A stretch of DNA of 64,000 nt from Emcibacter sp. SYSU 3D8 (GTDB lineage Bacteria; Pseudomonadota; Alphaproteobacteria; SMXS01): assembly GCF_039655875.1 (NCBI RefSeq), contig NZ_JBBYXK010000002.1, forward strand, positions 248,001-312,000, written 5' to 3'. This document shows, in pieces, positions 1 to 10,221 of the stretch; position 1 is the stretch's first letter; each line of letters opens with the position of its first letter. A program made the translations under genes and the position numbers. The notes under the pieces were generated by a model. The model saw only the letters and a program-made list of their open reading frames with translations, searched no databases and was not told the origin of the DNA.

Positions 1-1
1 T

Positions 2-1018
2 CATGCCACCGGCGAGGGACTGACCCGGCCCGAACTGGCGGTGCTGATGGCCTATGCCAAGAACTCGCTGAAGCGGCGCCTCGCCCGCAGCGACCTGCCC
101 GACGATCCCTGGATCTGCAACGACCTGATCGCCTATTTCCCGCCCGCCATGCGCGAGCGTTTCACCGACAGGATCAAGGAGCATCAGCTCCGGCGGAACA
201 TCATCGCCATGACGGTCGGCAACGAGATCGTCAACCGGGCCGGCATCACCTTCGTCACCCGGGTGGCCGAGGAAAGCGGCGCGCCGGTCGACCAGATCGC
301 CACTGCCTACATCGTCGCCCGCGAGGTGATGGGCCTGCAGGCGCTGTGGGACGACATCGACCGGCTGGACAACACCGTGCCGGCCGATGTGCAGACCGGC
401 ATGATCATCGAGGTCAAGGAGCTGCTGCACCGCATGTCCAGCTGGTTCCTGACGCATCTGGGCCTGCCGCTCGACATCCGCACCGTGGTCGAGCGCTTCC
501 AGCCCGGCGTACAGGCATTGCTGGCCTCGAAAGCATTGCTGGAGTTGAGCAGCGGCGACGCCATTGCCGAGCAGGTCAGCCTGCTGGCCGCCAAGGGCGT
601 GCCGGCCGACCTGGCGCACCGGATCGCCAGCCTCGAGCCCATGCTCTCGGCGCCCGACATCGTTCTGCTGAAGGAACGCGATACGGTCCCGCTGGACGAA
701 ATCGCCAGCGCCTATTTCGCCGTCGGGGCGCGCACCGGACTGGACTGGCTGCGCGGCGCCACCGACATGGTCGTCACGAGTGACCATTGGGACCGGCTGG
801 CGCTGGGCAGCATCGTCGACGACCTTTACGACCAGCAGCGCGAGCTGACTGGCATGGCGCTCGCCGAAGGCGGCCTCGAGCCGTGGGCCGACCACCATGC
901 CAAGGCGCTTGACCGCGCCCGGGAACTGATCGCCGAGATGCAATCGAGCGGCAGCATCACCGTCGGCAAGCTGGGTTATGTGGCCCGCCAGATCAGGGGC
1001 GTGTTCGCGTCGATCTGA
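2..1018 (+). CDS. NAD-specific glutamate dehydrogenase, C-terminal part (gene runs off the left edge)
   Basis: This is the last ~338 residues of the very large (about 180 kDa) NAD-dependent glutamate dehydrogenase that converts glutamate to 2-oxoglutarate and ammonia in the cytoplasm. The frame is open from base 2, and the internal ATG at 41 is not a start because the family stretch EGLTRPELAVLMAYAK crosses it. The conserved run that follows (DDPWICNDLIAYFPPAMRERF, then AMTVGNEIVNRAGITFVTR) is typical of the C-terminal helical region of the family. The catalytic domain lies upstream, outside the window. The gene ends 13 bases before the convergent purH stop, with no obvious hairpin between them. 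Confidence 0.93.
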   Translation, partial: HATGEGLTRPELAVLMAYAKNSLKRRLARSDLPDDPWICNDLIAYFPPAMRERFTDRIKEHQLRRNIIAMTVGNEIVNRAGITFVTRVAEESGAPVDQIATAYIVAREVMGLQALWDDIDRLDNTVPADVQTGMIIEVKELLHRMSSWFLTHLGLPLDIRTVVERFQPGVQALLASKALLELSSGDAIAEQVSLLAAKGVPADLAHRIASLEPMLSAPDIVLLKERDTVPLDEIASAYFAVGARTGLDWLRGATDMVVTSDHWDRLALGSIVDDLYDQQRELTGMALAEGGLEPWADHHAKALDRARELIAEMQSSGSITVGKLGYVARQIRGVFASI

Positions 1019-1030
1019 GCGTCTCCCGGC

Positions 1031-2611
1031 CTAATGGCGGAAGTGCCGCATCCCGGTCAGGACCATCGCCAGGCCGGCAGCGTCGGCCGCATCGATCACT
1101 TCCTGGTCGCGCATGGAGCCGCCCGGCTGGATCACCGCCGTCGCGCCCGCCTCGGCGGCGGCCAGCAGGCCGTCGGCGAAGGGGAAGAAGGCGTCGGAGG
1201 CGACCACCGAACCCCTGGTGCGGGGCTCGGCCAGACCTTCGGCCTCGGCAACGTCCTGCGCTTTCCTGGCAGCGATCCGGGCTGAATCGACCCGGCTCAT
1301 CTGGCCGGCGCCGACGCCGACCGTGGCGCCGTCCTTCGCATAGACGATCGTGTTCGACTTGACGTGCTTGCAGACGCGAAAGGCGAACAGCAGGTCGGTC
1401 AGCTCCTGCTCGGTCGGCGCGCGCTTCGTGACCACCTTCAGGCCGTCACGGAACACCCGGCCGTTGTCGCGGTTCTGCAGCAGGTACCCGCCGGCCACCG
1501 ACTTCACCGTCATGCCCGGCGCCGCCGGATCTGGCAGGCCGCCGGTCAGCAACAGGCGCAGGTTCTTCTTGCCGGCGATGATCTCGCGCGCCTGGTCCGT
1601 CGCGTCGGGGGCGATGATCACCTCGGTGAAGATCTTGGCGATCTCGGCCGCGGTCTCGCCGTCGAGCGTGTTGTTGAGGGCGATGATGCCGCCGAACGCG
1701 CTGACCGGATCGCAGGCGAGCGCCCGGCGATAGGCCTCGGCCATGCTGCCGGCGATGGCGACACCGCAGGGATTGGCGTGCTTGACGATGACCACGGCGG
1801 GCGATTCGGCCGGGTCGAACTCGGCCACCGCCTCAAAGGCGGCGTCGGTGTCGTTGAGGTTGTTGTAGCTGAGTTCCTTGCCCTGAAGCTGACGCGCGGA
1901 GGCAACGCCGGGCCGTGTGTCGCCGGTGACATAGAAGGCGGCCTGCTGGTGCGGATTCTCGCCGTAGCGCAGGGTCTGCTGCAGCGTGCCGGCGATCGTC
2001 AGCCGCTCGGGGAAGGTGTCGCCGAGCTGGCCGGCGAACCAGCCCGAAATGGCCGAATCGTATGAGGCTGTGCGCGCATAAGCCTTGGCCGCGAGCCGGC
2101 GGCGGGTTGCCTCGCTGGTCGCGCCGCCATGGGCGGTCATGTCGTCGATCACCGCCTTGTAGTCACCGGCGTCGACAACGACGGTCACGTATTTGTGGTT
2201 CTTGGCTGCCGAGCGGATCATGGCCGGGCCGCCGATGTCGATGTTCTCGATGCACTCGTCGAACCCGGCGCCCTTCGCCACCGTCTCTTCGAACGGATAG
2301 AGGTTGACCACCAGCAGGTCGATGGCGCCGATGTCGTGCTGCTTCATGGCGTCGGCATGCTTGTCCCGCAGGCCCAGAAGGCCGCCATGGACCTTGGGGT
2401 GCAGCGTCTTCACCCGGCCATCCATCATCTCGGGGAAACCCGTATAATCCGCCACTTCCCGCACCGGCACACCCTGCTCCGCAAGCAGCTTGGCCGAGCC
2501 GCCGGTCGACAGGATCTCGACGCCGTGACCCGCGAGGAACCGGCCGAGATCCACCAGGCCGGTCTTGTCGGAAACGGAAAGCAGCGCCCTGCGGATGGGT
2601 TGGTCGGTCAT
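1031..2611 (-). CDS. purH: Bifunctional AICAR formyltransferase / IMP cyclohydrolase
   Basis: PurH catalyses the last two steps of de novo IMP synthesis: formylation of AICAR with 10-formyl-THF, then ring closure. The 526-residue length matches the family. The N-terminal MGS-like cyclohydrolase domain (SVSDKTGL at 12-19, STGGSAKLL at 35-43) is followed by the transformylase domain with LRYGENPHQ at 214-222 and the catalytic KHANPCG at 277-283. It is downstream of and co-directional with the heparinase-like gene (22-base gap) and rpe, so the three probably share a transcript. Linkage of purH to a heparinase II/III gene is common in alphaproteobacteria. Confidence 0.97.
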   Translation of the reverse strand: MTDQPIRRALLSVSDKTGLVDLGRFLAGHGVEILSTGGSAKLLAEQGVPVREVADYTGFPEMMDGRVKTLHPKVHGGLLGLRDKHADAMKQHDIGAIDLLVVNLYPFEETVAKGAGFDECIENIDIGGPAMIRSAAKNHKYVTVVVDAGDYKAVIDDMTAHGGATSEATRRRLAAKAYARTASYDSAISGWFAGQLGDTFPERLTIAGTLQQTLRYGENPHQQAAFYVTGDTRPGVASARQLQGKELSYNNLNDTDAAFEAVAEFDPAESPAVVIVKHANPCGVAIAGSMAEAYRRALACDPVSAFGGIIALNNTLDGETAAEIAKIFTEVIIAPDATDQAREIIAGKKNLRLLLTGGLPDPAAPGMTVKSVAGGYLLQNRDNGRVFRDGLKVVTKRAPTEQELTDLLFAFRVCKHVKSNTIVYAKDGATVGVGAGQMSRVDSARIAARKAQDVAEAEGLAEPRTRGSVVASDAFFPFADGLLAAAEAGATAVIQPGGSMRDQEVIDAADAAGLAMVLTGMRHFRH

Positions 2612-2633
2612 GGCATTCCTTCTTGTTCTTGCG

Positions 2634-4304
2634 TTAGACTTTGAGCAGTCGCCAGTTGATCTGCAGCCGCGACGCGCCGCTGGTGCTGCTGACCACGAGT
2701 TGGCGCGAGGGCTGCACCTTGCCGCGCTCGCCCAGATAGATGCTCTCTTCCACGTTGACGCCGTGGGTGGATTCGAAGCGCCACATGGCGCCGCCCGGCA
2801 GGGTCAACTCGACCGCGCCGCCGTCGACGGTGCGCCGGGCCTCCACTGCGGGGTGCAGATGGAAACGGATGTCGATGGGCGTCTTGGGCCGTTTCTTGCG
2901 GTTGATCGACTTGAGCGCGTCGATCCCTTCGACCACCTTGCCGCTGCGCGCCACCTTCAGGATACGTTCGTGTTCATAGCCGAAGGCCGTGACGTAGCCG
3001 TAATGGGTGATGTCGAGACTGACCGTGTCGTCCATCTCGTCGCGCACGGCCAACACCTTCTTGGGCCGCTTGCCGATGCGCTGGTTCTTCAGGATCGGAA
3101 AAGAGTTCTTGTTGTCGATGATCAGGGTCGAATGGGCAGCGGTCGTCCGGCTCACCTTGTGCACGCCGTCGAACATGATCTCGTCGCTTGAGCCACAATT
3201 GACGATCAGCCTCTCGGTCCCCACCGACATCTCGAACGCATTGGGGCTTGCATGGGCATTGACGCTCAGGTCGCCAAGCGGCGGCGAACCGGCATCGACC
3301 AAAATGACCGTCTGTCCAGCCTGGACCCGCTGAAAGCCCGAATAGATGGCGCCGCCCAGCGGCTTGCCCTGGGCCTTGGCCGCGTCGAGCACCTGGTCGA
3401 TTTCGTCAGCGGAATCCTCGAAACTGCCATTGAACAGCGCCAGCCTGCCGTCGCCCAGCCGAAAGAACCGCAGCATGGGCGTCATGCGGTCGATGGCGCG
3501 CTGGATATAATTGGGCATCTCCTGGTTGGCCGCGCGCAAGTCCGCCTTGAGCGCGACCAGCGCCCGGAGCGCCTCGAACTGATCGCTGGGATTGCGGGTG
3601 ACGATGCAGCCGTCGGCCAATACCAGCCGGTCCAGCTCGCGCTCGAGAAGCTGCAGGCCTCGCGACATCCGCCGCGCGCCTTCAGGCAGGCAAAAGCCGC
3701 TGTAGACGAGGCCGATGACGGCGATCAGGCGGGGCAATCCGTCGCGGGAAATCAGCGCCGTGCGCGCCAGATGCCGCGCCTGACGCGCCATGGAATTCAT
3801 TACCGCGCTGTGGTGCACCAGATCCTGGGTGCTGACCGCCATGGACGCGTTGCTCATCCAGGCGATCAGCCGCTGGGCGATGACATCCGGCTGCCACGCG
3901 ACGGGATCCCACTCCTGGTAGTCCTGCAGCCATTTCCGGATCAGCGATTCCACATGGCGCTTGGCGGCGTCGCCGCCCTGGGCGCGGAAATGCCTCAGCC
4001 AGTTGAAGCTGTGCAAGGCATCCTGCCATGCCTGGCTGGGCGCCGGCAGGCGCCAGGGGTTCTCGTTGGGCGCACTTACCGTGTGGCCGGCGAAGCTGTA
4101 CTGGCCGCGGAACAGCGCATCGGCGACGGCCACATCGCCGCCCCAATGGTTCTTCGGATTGAACTTGATCTGCACGGGATGGGTGCCCTTGAGCACCCGG
4201 CGGTACAGGAACGTGCCGAAGTAATAGGTACGCAGCCGCTGCCGCAACCCGTGCTGCATGCCGCGCGTCGGGTCGATGAATCTGGTTTTCGCCGACTTTG
4301 CCAT
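2634..4304 (-). CDS. Heparinase II/III family protein
   Basis: A 556-residue protein of the heparinase II/III-like family: an N-terminal alpha-helical toroid (about residues 90-320) followed by a beta-rich heparinase II/III domain (about 340-540). The segment with [24 protein letters not shown] and [11 protein letters not shown] matches the family's beta-sandwich core. No signal peptide is visible, which fits the alphaproteobacterial purH-linked subgroup, whose substrate is unknown. It lies between rpe (14-base gap) and purH on the same strand. Polysaccharide lyase activity is only inferred from the family. The start shown gives [15 protein letters not shown], with a purine-rich stretch upstream. 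Confidence 0.88.
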   Translation of the reverse strand: MAKSAKTRFIDPTRGMQHGLRQRLRTYYFGTFLYRRVLKGTHPVQIKFNPKNHWGGDVAVADALFRGQYSFAGHTVSAPNENPWRLPAPSQAWQDALHSFNWLRHFRAQGGDAAKRHVESLIRKWLQDYQEWDPVAWQPDVIAQRLIAWMSNASMAVSTQDLVHHSAVMNSMARQARHLARTALISRDGLPRLIAVIGLVYSGFCLPEGARRMSRGLQLLERELDRLVLADGCIVTRNPSDQFEALRALVALKADLRAANQEMPNYIQRAIDRMTPMLRFFRLGDGRLALFNGSFEDSADEIDQVLDAAKAQGKPLGGAIYSGFQRVQAGQTVILVDAGSPPLGDLSVNAHASPNAFEMSVGTERLIVNCGSSDEIMFDGVHKVSRTTAAHSTLIIDNKNSFPILKNQRIGKRPKKVLAVRDEMDDTVSLDITHYGYVTAFGYEHERILKVARSGKVVEGIDALKSINRKKRPKTPIDIRFHLHPAVEARRTVDGGAVELTLPGGAMWRFESTHGVNVEESIYLGERGKVQPSRQLVVSSTSGASRLQINWRLLKV

Positions 4305-4318
4305 GGCGCTCCGGCGGA

Positions 4319-4987
4319 TCAGGCTGAAGGGCCGCGGAGCCGGCGAATGTTATCCGAGTACTGCAACGGTCCTCCCTTGAACGCCGCCGTGCCGGCGACG
4401 AGTACGTCCGCACCGGCCGCGATGACCCTGGCAGCGTTGTCAGCCGTGACACCGCCATCCACTTCCAGGTCGATCGTGCGGCCGCTGCGGTCGATCATGG
4501 TACGCAGTCGCTCGATCTTGGCAAGCTGGCTCTCGATGAAGGACTGCCCGCCAAAGCCCGGATTGACGCTCATCACCAGAACAAGGTCGATGTCGTCCAG
4601 CACGTAATCGATGGCATCGACCGGCGTCGCCGGATTGAGCGATACGCCGGCCCTGGCACCCGTCGCCTTGATCGCCTGGATTGTCCGGTGCAGATGCGGT
4701 CCGGCTTCGGGGTGGACGGTGATGATATCGGCGCCGGCATCGCGAAACGCCTGAATGTACGGATCGACCGGCGATATCATCAGATGAACGTCGAATATCT
4801 TGTCGCTGTGCGGTCGCAGCGCTTTGATGACGGCAGGGCCAATGGTCAGATTGGGTACGAAATGACCGTCCATGACGTCAATATGGATATAATCCGCACC
4901 AGCTGCATCGATCGCGCGGACTTCCTCGCCCAGCTTCGCGAAATCAGCGGATAGGATGGACGGTGAAATCCGGACCTGTTGTTGCAT
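4319..4987 (-). CDS. rpe: Ribulose-phosphate 3-epimerase
   Basis: Rpe interconverts D-ribulose 5-phosphate and D-xylulose 5-phosphate in the pentose phosphate and Calvin pathways. The 222-residue TIM barrel shows all family signatures: [14 protein letters not shown] near the N terminus, the metal and catalytic site HIDVMDGHF at 35-43, the phosphate loop [10 protein letters not shown], and the second catalytic Asp in LEVDGGV. It is the first gene of the rpe-heparinase-purH run and is divergent from the exporter operon that starts at 5157. The 169-base gap upstream must carry both promoters. Confidence 0.97.
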   Translation of the reverse strand: MQQQVRISPSILSADFAKLGEEVRAIDAAGADYIHIDVMDGHFVPNLTIGPAVIKALRPHSDKIFDVHLMISPVDPYIQAFRDAGADIITVHPEAGPHLHRTIQAIKATGARAGVSLNPATPVDAIDYVLDDIDLVLVMSVNPGFGGQSFIESQLAKIERLRTMIDRSGRTIDLEVDGGVTADNAARVIAAGADVLVAGTAAFKGGPLQYSDNIRRLRGPSA

Positions 4988-5156
4988 GGGATGTGCTTAC
5001 CAACTTGACCCTGAAGCCGCAAGCGCGACGGTCGTTTTTGGCAGCGCCGCGCCCATTTACAGTGCATTCTTCGCCTGCTTACCGCCGGGTAACTAACGAT
5101 GTGGCGGACCCAAGGCGGAATAGTGCGTTTTTCGGGATGGGCTGGTATGACGGCAT

Positions 5157-6170
5157 ATGAATAAGTGGCTGCTACGTTTTCTCCTTCTGGCCGTCGTGCT
5201 GGCTGTTGCTCTCGCGGTATTCTGGTGGCGTACCGGACCGGTGACGGTCGAGGTGGCCCAGGCGCGGATCGGTCCCGCGGTGCAGGCCGTTTACGCGTCG
5301 GGCACGGTCGAGCCGACGGTGATGATGCCGATCGCCCCGAAAATCTCCGGCAGGCTGGATGAATTGCTGGTCGACGAAAGCGCCCAGGTGGTCAAGGGCC
5401 AGAAGCTCGCCGCCTTCGATAGCGAGGAACTGGTCCAGTCGGTGCGCGAATGGGAAGCCCGCGTCCGTTTCGCGCAGAATCAGTATGACCGCGCGGCCAG
5501 CCTGCTGGCGCGCGGCGTCGGCACAGGCGTCGCGCGGGATTCGGCGCGGCACGACCTGGATACGGCGAAGGCGGCCCTCGCCCGGATTCGCAAGCAAACC
5601 AGGGAAATGGTGCTCTATGCGCCCGAGGCCGGACGCATCATCCGCCGCGACGGCGAAGTGGGGCAGGTGTTCTCCGCGGGCCAGGCCCTGTTCTGGATGG
5701 CCTGTTGCGCGCCGCTCCGCGTGTCGGTGGAAGTCGACGAGGAGGACATTCCCAAAGTCGTCCCCGGCCAGAAGGTGCTGATCCAGGCCGACGCCTATCC
5801 GGACAGGGTGCTGGAAGGCACGGTAAGCGAGATCACCCCCAAGGGCGATCCGGTCGCGCGAAGCTTCCGGGTGCGAATCCGCCTGCCCGAGGACACGCCG
5901 CTGCTGATCGGCATGACCGCCGACTGCAACATCATCGCAGACGAGAAACCCAACGCCGTGCTGGTGCCGGCAACCGCCATCAACGAGGGCAAGGTATGGC
6001 TGGTCAAGGACGGCAAGGCCCAGGAACGGGCCGTGGTCACCGGCGCATCCGGCAATGGCTGGACCGAGATCAAGTCCGGCGTGACCAGGGATGACACCTT
6101 CGTGGTCAGCCCGGACGACCGGCTCAATCCCGGACGCGAGGTGAAGGCCCGGCGCGCCGGAACCAATTGA
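5157..6170 (+). CDS. HlyD/MacA-type periplasmic adaptor subunit of an ABC exporter
   Basis: A 337-residue membrane fusion protein with one N-terminal membrane anchor (residues 3-22). It then has a biotinyl-lipoyl-like barrel half (VEPTVMMPIAPKISGRLDELLVDE), a short coiled coil (about 85-140) and a C-terminal beta-barrel region. Such adaptors link an inner-membrane pump to the outer membrane. The stop overlaps the start of the next gene by 4 bases, and the permease and ATPase follow directly, so the three form one operon. The substrate cannot be read from the sequence. MacA-like efflux or lipid/lipoprotein export are both possible. Confidence 0.9.
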   Translation: MNKWLLRFLLLAVVLAVALAVFWWRTGPVTVEVAQARIGPAVQAVYASGTVEPTVMMPIAPKISGRLDELLVDESAQVVKGQKLAAFDSEELVQSVREWEARVRFAQNQYDRAASLLARGVGTGVARDSARHDLDTAKAALARIRKQTREMVLYAPEAGRIIRRDGEVGQVFSAGQALFWMACCAPLRVSVEVDEEDIPKVVPGQKVLIQADAYPDRVLEGTVSEITPKGDPVARSFRVRIRLPEDTPLLIGMTADCNIIADEKPNAVLVPATAINEGKVWLVKDGKAQERAVVTGASGNGWTEIKSGVTRDDTFVVSPDDRLNPGREVKARRAGTN

Positions 6171-7414
6171 TGCCGCTTACGCTGAAGATCGCGGTCACGC
6201 ACCTCAACAGCCGGCGGCGGCAGACGCTGATGTCGCTGCTGGGCGTCATGCTGGGAGTGGCGTTCTTCATGGCGGTGAGTTCGCTGATGCGCGGATCGGA
6301 GCAGGATTTCATCAAGCGCCTGGTCGATTCCGCGCCGCACATCTCGGTGACCGACGAATTCCGCGAGGCGCCGGTTCAGCCGGCGGTCCGCCGGTTCGCC
6401 GACGGCGCGGTGGCCATTTCCAACGTCAAGCCGAAGACCGAGGTCCGCGGCATCCGCGGCTACAAGCAGAAGATGGCGTTCATCGACGACATCCCGGGGC
6501 TGCGGGTCGCGCCCGTCCTGTCGGGCCAGATCATCCTGACCTATGCCGGCAAGGAACAGGGCGTGCTGATGAACGGCGTGGTCCCCGAGCTGATGTCCGG
6601 GGTGAGCGACATCGAGGACAAGATCGTCGCCGGCAACATGCAGGCATTGTCGTCCAATCCCAACGGCATCATCATCGGCCGGGCGCTGGCGCGAAAAATG
6701 AACCTGGACATGGACGACAACGTGACCGTGTCGTCGCCGGTCGGCCTGGTGCGCACCATGAAGATCGTGGGCCTGTTCGAGACCGGCGCGACCGCGGTCG
6801 ACGAAGGCCAGGCCTATGTGCTGCTGAAACGTGCCCAGGTGCTGCTGGACCGGCCGGACCGGGCCAACATGCTGGTGATGCAGCTCGACGATCCCTATGC
6901 CTCACGCGACGTGGCGGCACGGATCGAGAAGCAGATCGGCTACCGGGCGCGGTCCTGGCAGGAGGCATCGGAAAGCCTGCTGTCGGTGCTGCTGGTGCGC
7001 AACATCATCATGTACAGCGTGGTGAGCGCCATCCTGGTGGTGGCGTCGTTCGGCATCTACAATATCATCTCCACCGTGGTGATGGAGAAGCGCCGCGACA
7101 TCGCCATCCTGAAATCCATGGGCTTCACCGCCCGCGACGTCCGCCGCATCTTCCTGTGGGAAGGCACCATCATCGGCCTGATGGGCAGCGTGGGCGGCCT
7201 GACGCTGGGCTATGGCCTGATGTGGGTGCTGTCCACCCTGAGCTTCCAGGTGCCCGGCGTCAGCGTGCCGATCGAGATGCCGCTTTACTGGGGCGTGGAC
7301 CAGGCGCTGCTGGCCTGTGCGTTCGCCGCGCTGAGCGCCATGGGCGCGGCGTATTTTCCGGCGCGCAAGGCCGGCCTGGTGCATCCGGTCGATATCCTGC
7401 GAGGCCAGGCATGA
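6167..7414 (+). CDS. ABC transporter permease, MacB/FtsX family
   Basis: A 415-residue permease with the MacB topology: one N-terminal membrane segment (about 19-40), a large periplasmic MacB_PCD domain (about 45-255), then three membrane segments at the C terminus (about 280-305, 330-355, 375-395). The motif MEKRRDIAILKSMGFTARDVRRIF is the cytoplasmic coupling region typical of FtsX-type permeases. It lacks a fused ATPase, which is supplied by the next gene, as in split LolCDE-like systems. It starts inside the adaptor gene (ATGA overlap), implying translational coupling. Confidence 0.92.
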   Translation: MMPLTLKIAVTHLNSRRRQTLMSLLGVMLGVAFFMAVSSLMRGSEQDFIKRLVDSAPHISVTDEFREAPVQPAVRRFADGAVAISNVKPKTEVRGIRGYKQKMAFIDDIPGLRVAPVLSGQIILTYAGKEQGVLMNGVVPELMSGVSDIEDKIVAGNMQALSSNPNGIIIGRALARKMNLDMDDNVTVSSPVGLVRTMKIVGLFETGATAVDEGQAYVLLKRAQVLLDRPDRANMLVMQLDDPYASRDVAARIEKQIGYRARSWQEASESLLSVLLVRNIIMYSVVSAILVVASFGIYNIISTVVMEKRRDIAILKSMGFTARDVRRIFLWEGTIIGLMGSVGGLTLGYGLMWVLSTLSFQVPGVSVPIEMPLYWGVDQALLACAFAALSAMGAAYFPARKAGLVHPVDILRGQA

Positions 7415-7427
7415 GCGGGGCGCAAAC

Positions 7428-8120
7428 GTGACCGAAGTCCTGCGCGCCGAACATGTCACGCGCGAACTCACCGGCGAAGTGCCGGTGACGCTGGTGCGCG
7501 ACGCCAGCCTGGTGATCAACCGCGGCGAATTCGTCTCGATCATGGGCCCGTCCGGTTCGGGCAAGTCGTCGCTGCTCTATCTTCTGGGGCTGCTCGACAT
7601 GCCGACCTCGGGCACGATCACGCTGGACGGCCAGGCCGTCACGACGCTGACCGAGCGGGAAATCGCGCGCGTGCGCCTCGAGAAGCTGGGCTTCGTGTTT
7701 CAGTTCCATTTCCTGCTGGTCGAGTTCTCGGTTCTCGACAATGTCACGTTGCCGATGGCCAAGCTGGGACGGCTGACCGACAGGGAACAGCGCGAACGGG
7801 CGGAGTCGCTGCTGACCGATCTGGGCATGGGCGACCAGATCCGCAAACGGCCCGACCAGCTTTCCGGCGGCCAGCGCCAGCGGGTGGCCATCGCCCGTGC
7901 GCTGGCCAACGATCCGCTGATCATCCTGGCCGACGAACCGACGGGAAACCTGGATTCGAAGTCCAGCGCCAATGTGCGAGACATTCTGTCCGAGCTGGTG
8001 CACCAGCGGGATAAAACCGTCGTCGCCGTCACTCACGACCCGGACTTCGCCCGCGCCGGCGACCGCCAGATCCACATCATCGATGGCAGGATCGCGACCG
8101 AGGATGTGAGGGCGGACTAA
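7428..8120 (+). CDS. ABC transporter ATP-binding protein (LolD/MacB-type)
   Basis: A 230-residue ATPase with all catalytic motifs: Walker [10 protein letters not shown] at 40-48, Q-loop Gln92, signature LSGGQ at 145-149, and Walker B ending in Asp169-Glu170 with ADEPTGNLD. The sequence following the Q-loop and the signature context place it in the LolD/MacB/FtsE group that partners FtsX-type permeases. It follows the permease by 13 bases and completes the exporter. Its last 4 bases overlap the 3' end of the convergent rsmB gene. Confidence 0.95.
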   Translation: MTEVLRAEHVTRELTGEVPVTLVRDASLVINRGEFVSIMGPSGSGKSSLLYLLGLLDMPTSGTITLDGQAVTTLTEREIARVRLEKLGFVFQFHFLLVEFSVLDNVTLPMAKLGRLTDREQRERAESLLTDLGMGDQIRKRPDQLSGGQRQRVAIARALANDPLIILADEPTGNLDSKSSANVRDILSELVHQRDKTVVAVTHDPDFARAGDRQIHIIDGRIATEDVRAD

Positions 8121-9409
8121 CTTTTCTTGACTAGCCTGGCCACGTAGAAGCCATCCATGCCGCCCTGCTCGCCGAGATGCAGCGGCAGTGTGCGGAGGTC
8201 GCCGTCCGGAGTGATCAGTTCGGCAAGGCCGCCGATCTCGTCCGCCGTCACCGGCTTGCGGCTGAAGCCCTGATGCCCCTTCAGGAACGCATTGACCTGC
8301 TGCGGCCCCTCCTCGGGCTGCAGTGAACACACGCAATAAACCAGCGTGCCGCCCGGCTTCAGCATGCGTGCCGCGTTCTTCAGCAGCTCGGTCTGCACGG
8401 TCTTGACCGAGGTGACGTCGCGCTCGGATTTGAGCAGCGCGACATCCGGATGGCGGCGGATGGTGCCCGTGGCGGAGCACGGCGCATCGAGCAGCACCGC
8501 GTCGGCGGGCGCCGGCGGCGCCCAGGTCGTACCGTCGGCGGTGACGACCTCGACGTCGAGCTTGAGCCGGCGCAGATTGGTATTGAGCGTTCTTACCCGC
8601 GGCGGCGCGCGGTCGACGGCGATCACCGACGCGCCGGCCGACGCCAGTTGCGCCGTCTTGCCGCCCGGGGCGGCGCACAGGTCGATCACGGACTTGCCGG
8701 CAATATCGCCAAACAGCCGCGCGGGCAGCGCCGCCGCCGCATCCTGCACCCACCACGCGCCGTCATTGTAGCCAGCCAGTTCCTCGATTCGGCCCGCGGC
8801 GGTGATGCGAACGGTACCGGTCGCCAGCGCCTGCCCAGCCAGCTTTTGCGCCCACTGCTTCGGATCAAGACCCGGCTTCAGGGTCAGATCGAGCGCCGGC
8901 TCGCGCAGATGCATCTCGGCAATCTGGCGCGCCTTCTGGCCGCCATACGCCTTCGACCAGGAATCCCACAGCCATTTCGGCGTATTCAGTCTCGGTCCGT
9001 CCTGCCGGGCGCGCTTGGCGGCGCCTTCCTGCGACAGGCGGCGCAGTACGGCGTTGACCACGCCCTTGAACGCCGCGACCCGCTTGTCGGCATGGGAATC
9101 GGCCAGCGTCACCGACGTGTCGATGGCGGCATGGGCCGGCGTATTGAGGAACAGAAGCTGCGCGACGCCCAGGCGAAGGATGTCGCGCGGCGCCGACATA
9201 CCGGGCGGCAGCGGTTTTTGCAGGCATCCGTCGATCAGGTCGTCGATCTGGCCAAGCCGGCGCAGGACGGTGGCGCAGAGCTGGCGCACGAACCCCCGAT
9301 CCTGCGGCGTCAGCGGCTCGACCGCGCGGGCAAACGAATCGTCGAAAGCATGGCGCTTGGAAAGCACCGTTTCGAGCAGGGCGAGAGCGGTCTGGCGTGC
9401 AACATCCAT
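8117..9409 (-). CDS. rsmB: 16S rRNA (cytosine-C5) methyltransferase RsmB/Sun family
   Basis: RsmB methylates C967 of 16S rRNA. The protein has an N-terminal NusB-like RNA-binding domain (about 1-140) and a C-terminal SAM-dependent domain with VIDLCAAPGGKTAQLA (SAM binding), DAPCSATGTIRRHPD (motif IV Cys) and YCVCSLQPEEG (catalytic Cys). I chose ATG 9409 (430 residues), giving MDVARQTALALLE, because family members begin here and GAGAG lies just upstream. The frame stays open to an ATG at 9436. In many alphaproteobacteria it sits beside htpX, DUF1674, heparinase and purH. Here exporter and ExoD-like genes intervene. Confidence 0.94.
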   Translation of the reverse strand: MDVARQTALALLETVLSKRHAFDDSFARAVEPLTPQDRGFVRQLCATVLRRLGQIDDLIDGCLQKPLPPGMSAPRDILRLGVAQLLFLNTPAHAAIDTSVTLADSHADKRVAAFKGVVNAVLRRLSQEGAAKRARQDGPRLNTPKWLWDSWSKAYGGQKARQIAEMHLREPALDLTLKPGLDPKQWAQKLAGQALATGTVRITAAGRIEELAGYNDGAWWVQDAAAALPARLFGDIAGKSVIDLCAAPGGKTAQLASAGASVIAVDRAPPRVRTLNTNLRRLKLDVEVVTADGTTWAPPAPADAVLLDAPCSATGTIRRHPDVALLKSERDVTSVKTVQTELLKNAARMLKPGGTLVYCVCSLQPEEGPQQVNAFLKGHQGFSRKPVTADEIGGLAELITPDGDLRTLPLHLGEQGGMDGFYVARLVKKS

Positions 9410-9524
9410 GGGCGCTCTCAGTAGTCGCCGCCGCACGCCGTTTCAAGCGCTGTTTCGAGCGTCGTGAGCATTTCACGGATGCGGGCGCAGACAACGCCCG
9501 GTTGATCTGGTAAGCCTCGATTCC

Positions 9525-10220
9525 GTGAGCACCGACCCACCGCCCGATACAACCGAACCCGACAGCGCAACGAGGGCCGAAGCCGGCCACGCTCGGCCGC
9601 GCGGCCCCAAGCTGTCGGAGTTGCTGACCCAGATCGCCGCCGATCATCCCGACGAGCGCATTTCCATCGCCGACATTACCGTCCGGCTCGATGACCGCGC
9701 GTTCGGCGCGTTAATGTTCATCTTCGCGGTGCCCAACCTGTTGCCCACGCCGCCGGGCACGTCACTGATTCTCGGGGCGCCGCTGGTCTTCCTGGCCCTC
9801 CAGCTCGCCATCGGACGGTCGTCGCCCTGGCTGCCCCAGCTGATCTCGCGCCGTTCCCTGCTGCTGACCGATTTCGCCCGCATCGTGGCGCGTGTGGCGC
9901 CGGTCATGGCGCGGGCCGAACGCCTGATGCGGCCGCGCCTCGTGCTGCTGGCGACGCGGCCGTTCGACCAGTTCATGGGCCTGACGTGCCTGCTGCTTTC
10001 GGTCGTGCTGTTCCTGCCCATTCCGCTCGGCAACATGCCGCCGGCGCTGGCGATCTGCCTGTTCTCGCTGGCGCTGCTGGAGCGCGACGGGCTGGTCTAT
10101 ATCGCCGCCCTGGTGACGGCGGTGCTGTCGGTCGTGCTGATTTCCGGCGTGGTCTACGGGATGATCGTCAGCCTGATCTTCCTGCTCTCCGACGTCCTCG
10201 GGCTGGTCAAGGCCAGCTAG
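9525..10220 (+). CDS. ExoD-family membrane protein
   Basis: A 231-residue protein of the exopolysaccharide synthesis ExoD family. It has an N-terminal soluble portion (LSELLTQIAADHPDERISIADI) then several hydrophobic segments (about 63-90, 145-175, 180-225). The conserved MFIFAVPNLLPTPPGTS stretch is characteristic of the family. ExoD was linked to exopolysaccharide and alkaline tolerance in Sinorhizobium, but the biochemical role is unknown. The start is a GTG. It is convergent with htpX (one base between stop codons) and divergent from rsmB, so it is a single-gene unit inserted between two genes that are often neighbours. Confidence 0.85.
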   Translation: MSTDPPPDTTEPDSATRAEAGHARPRGPKLSELLTQIAADHPDERISIADITVRLDDRAFGALMFIFAVPNLLPTPPGTSLILGAPLVFLALQLAIGRSSPWLPQLISRRSLLLTDFARIVARVAPVMARAERLMRPRLVLLATRPFDQFMGLTCLLLSVVLFLPIPLGNMPPALAICLFSLALLERDGLVYIAALVTAVLSVVLISGVVYGMIVSLIFLLSDVLGLVKAS

Positions 10221-10221
10221 C

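Noticed and set aside
7260-8756. 498-codon open frame on the minus strand
   Set aside because: It lies antisense to the permease and ABC ATPase and across rsmB in another frame, with Arg/Gly-rich content typical of shadow frames in high-GC DNA.
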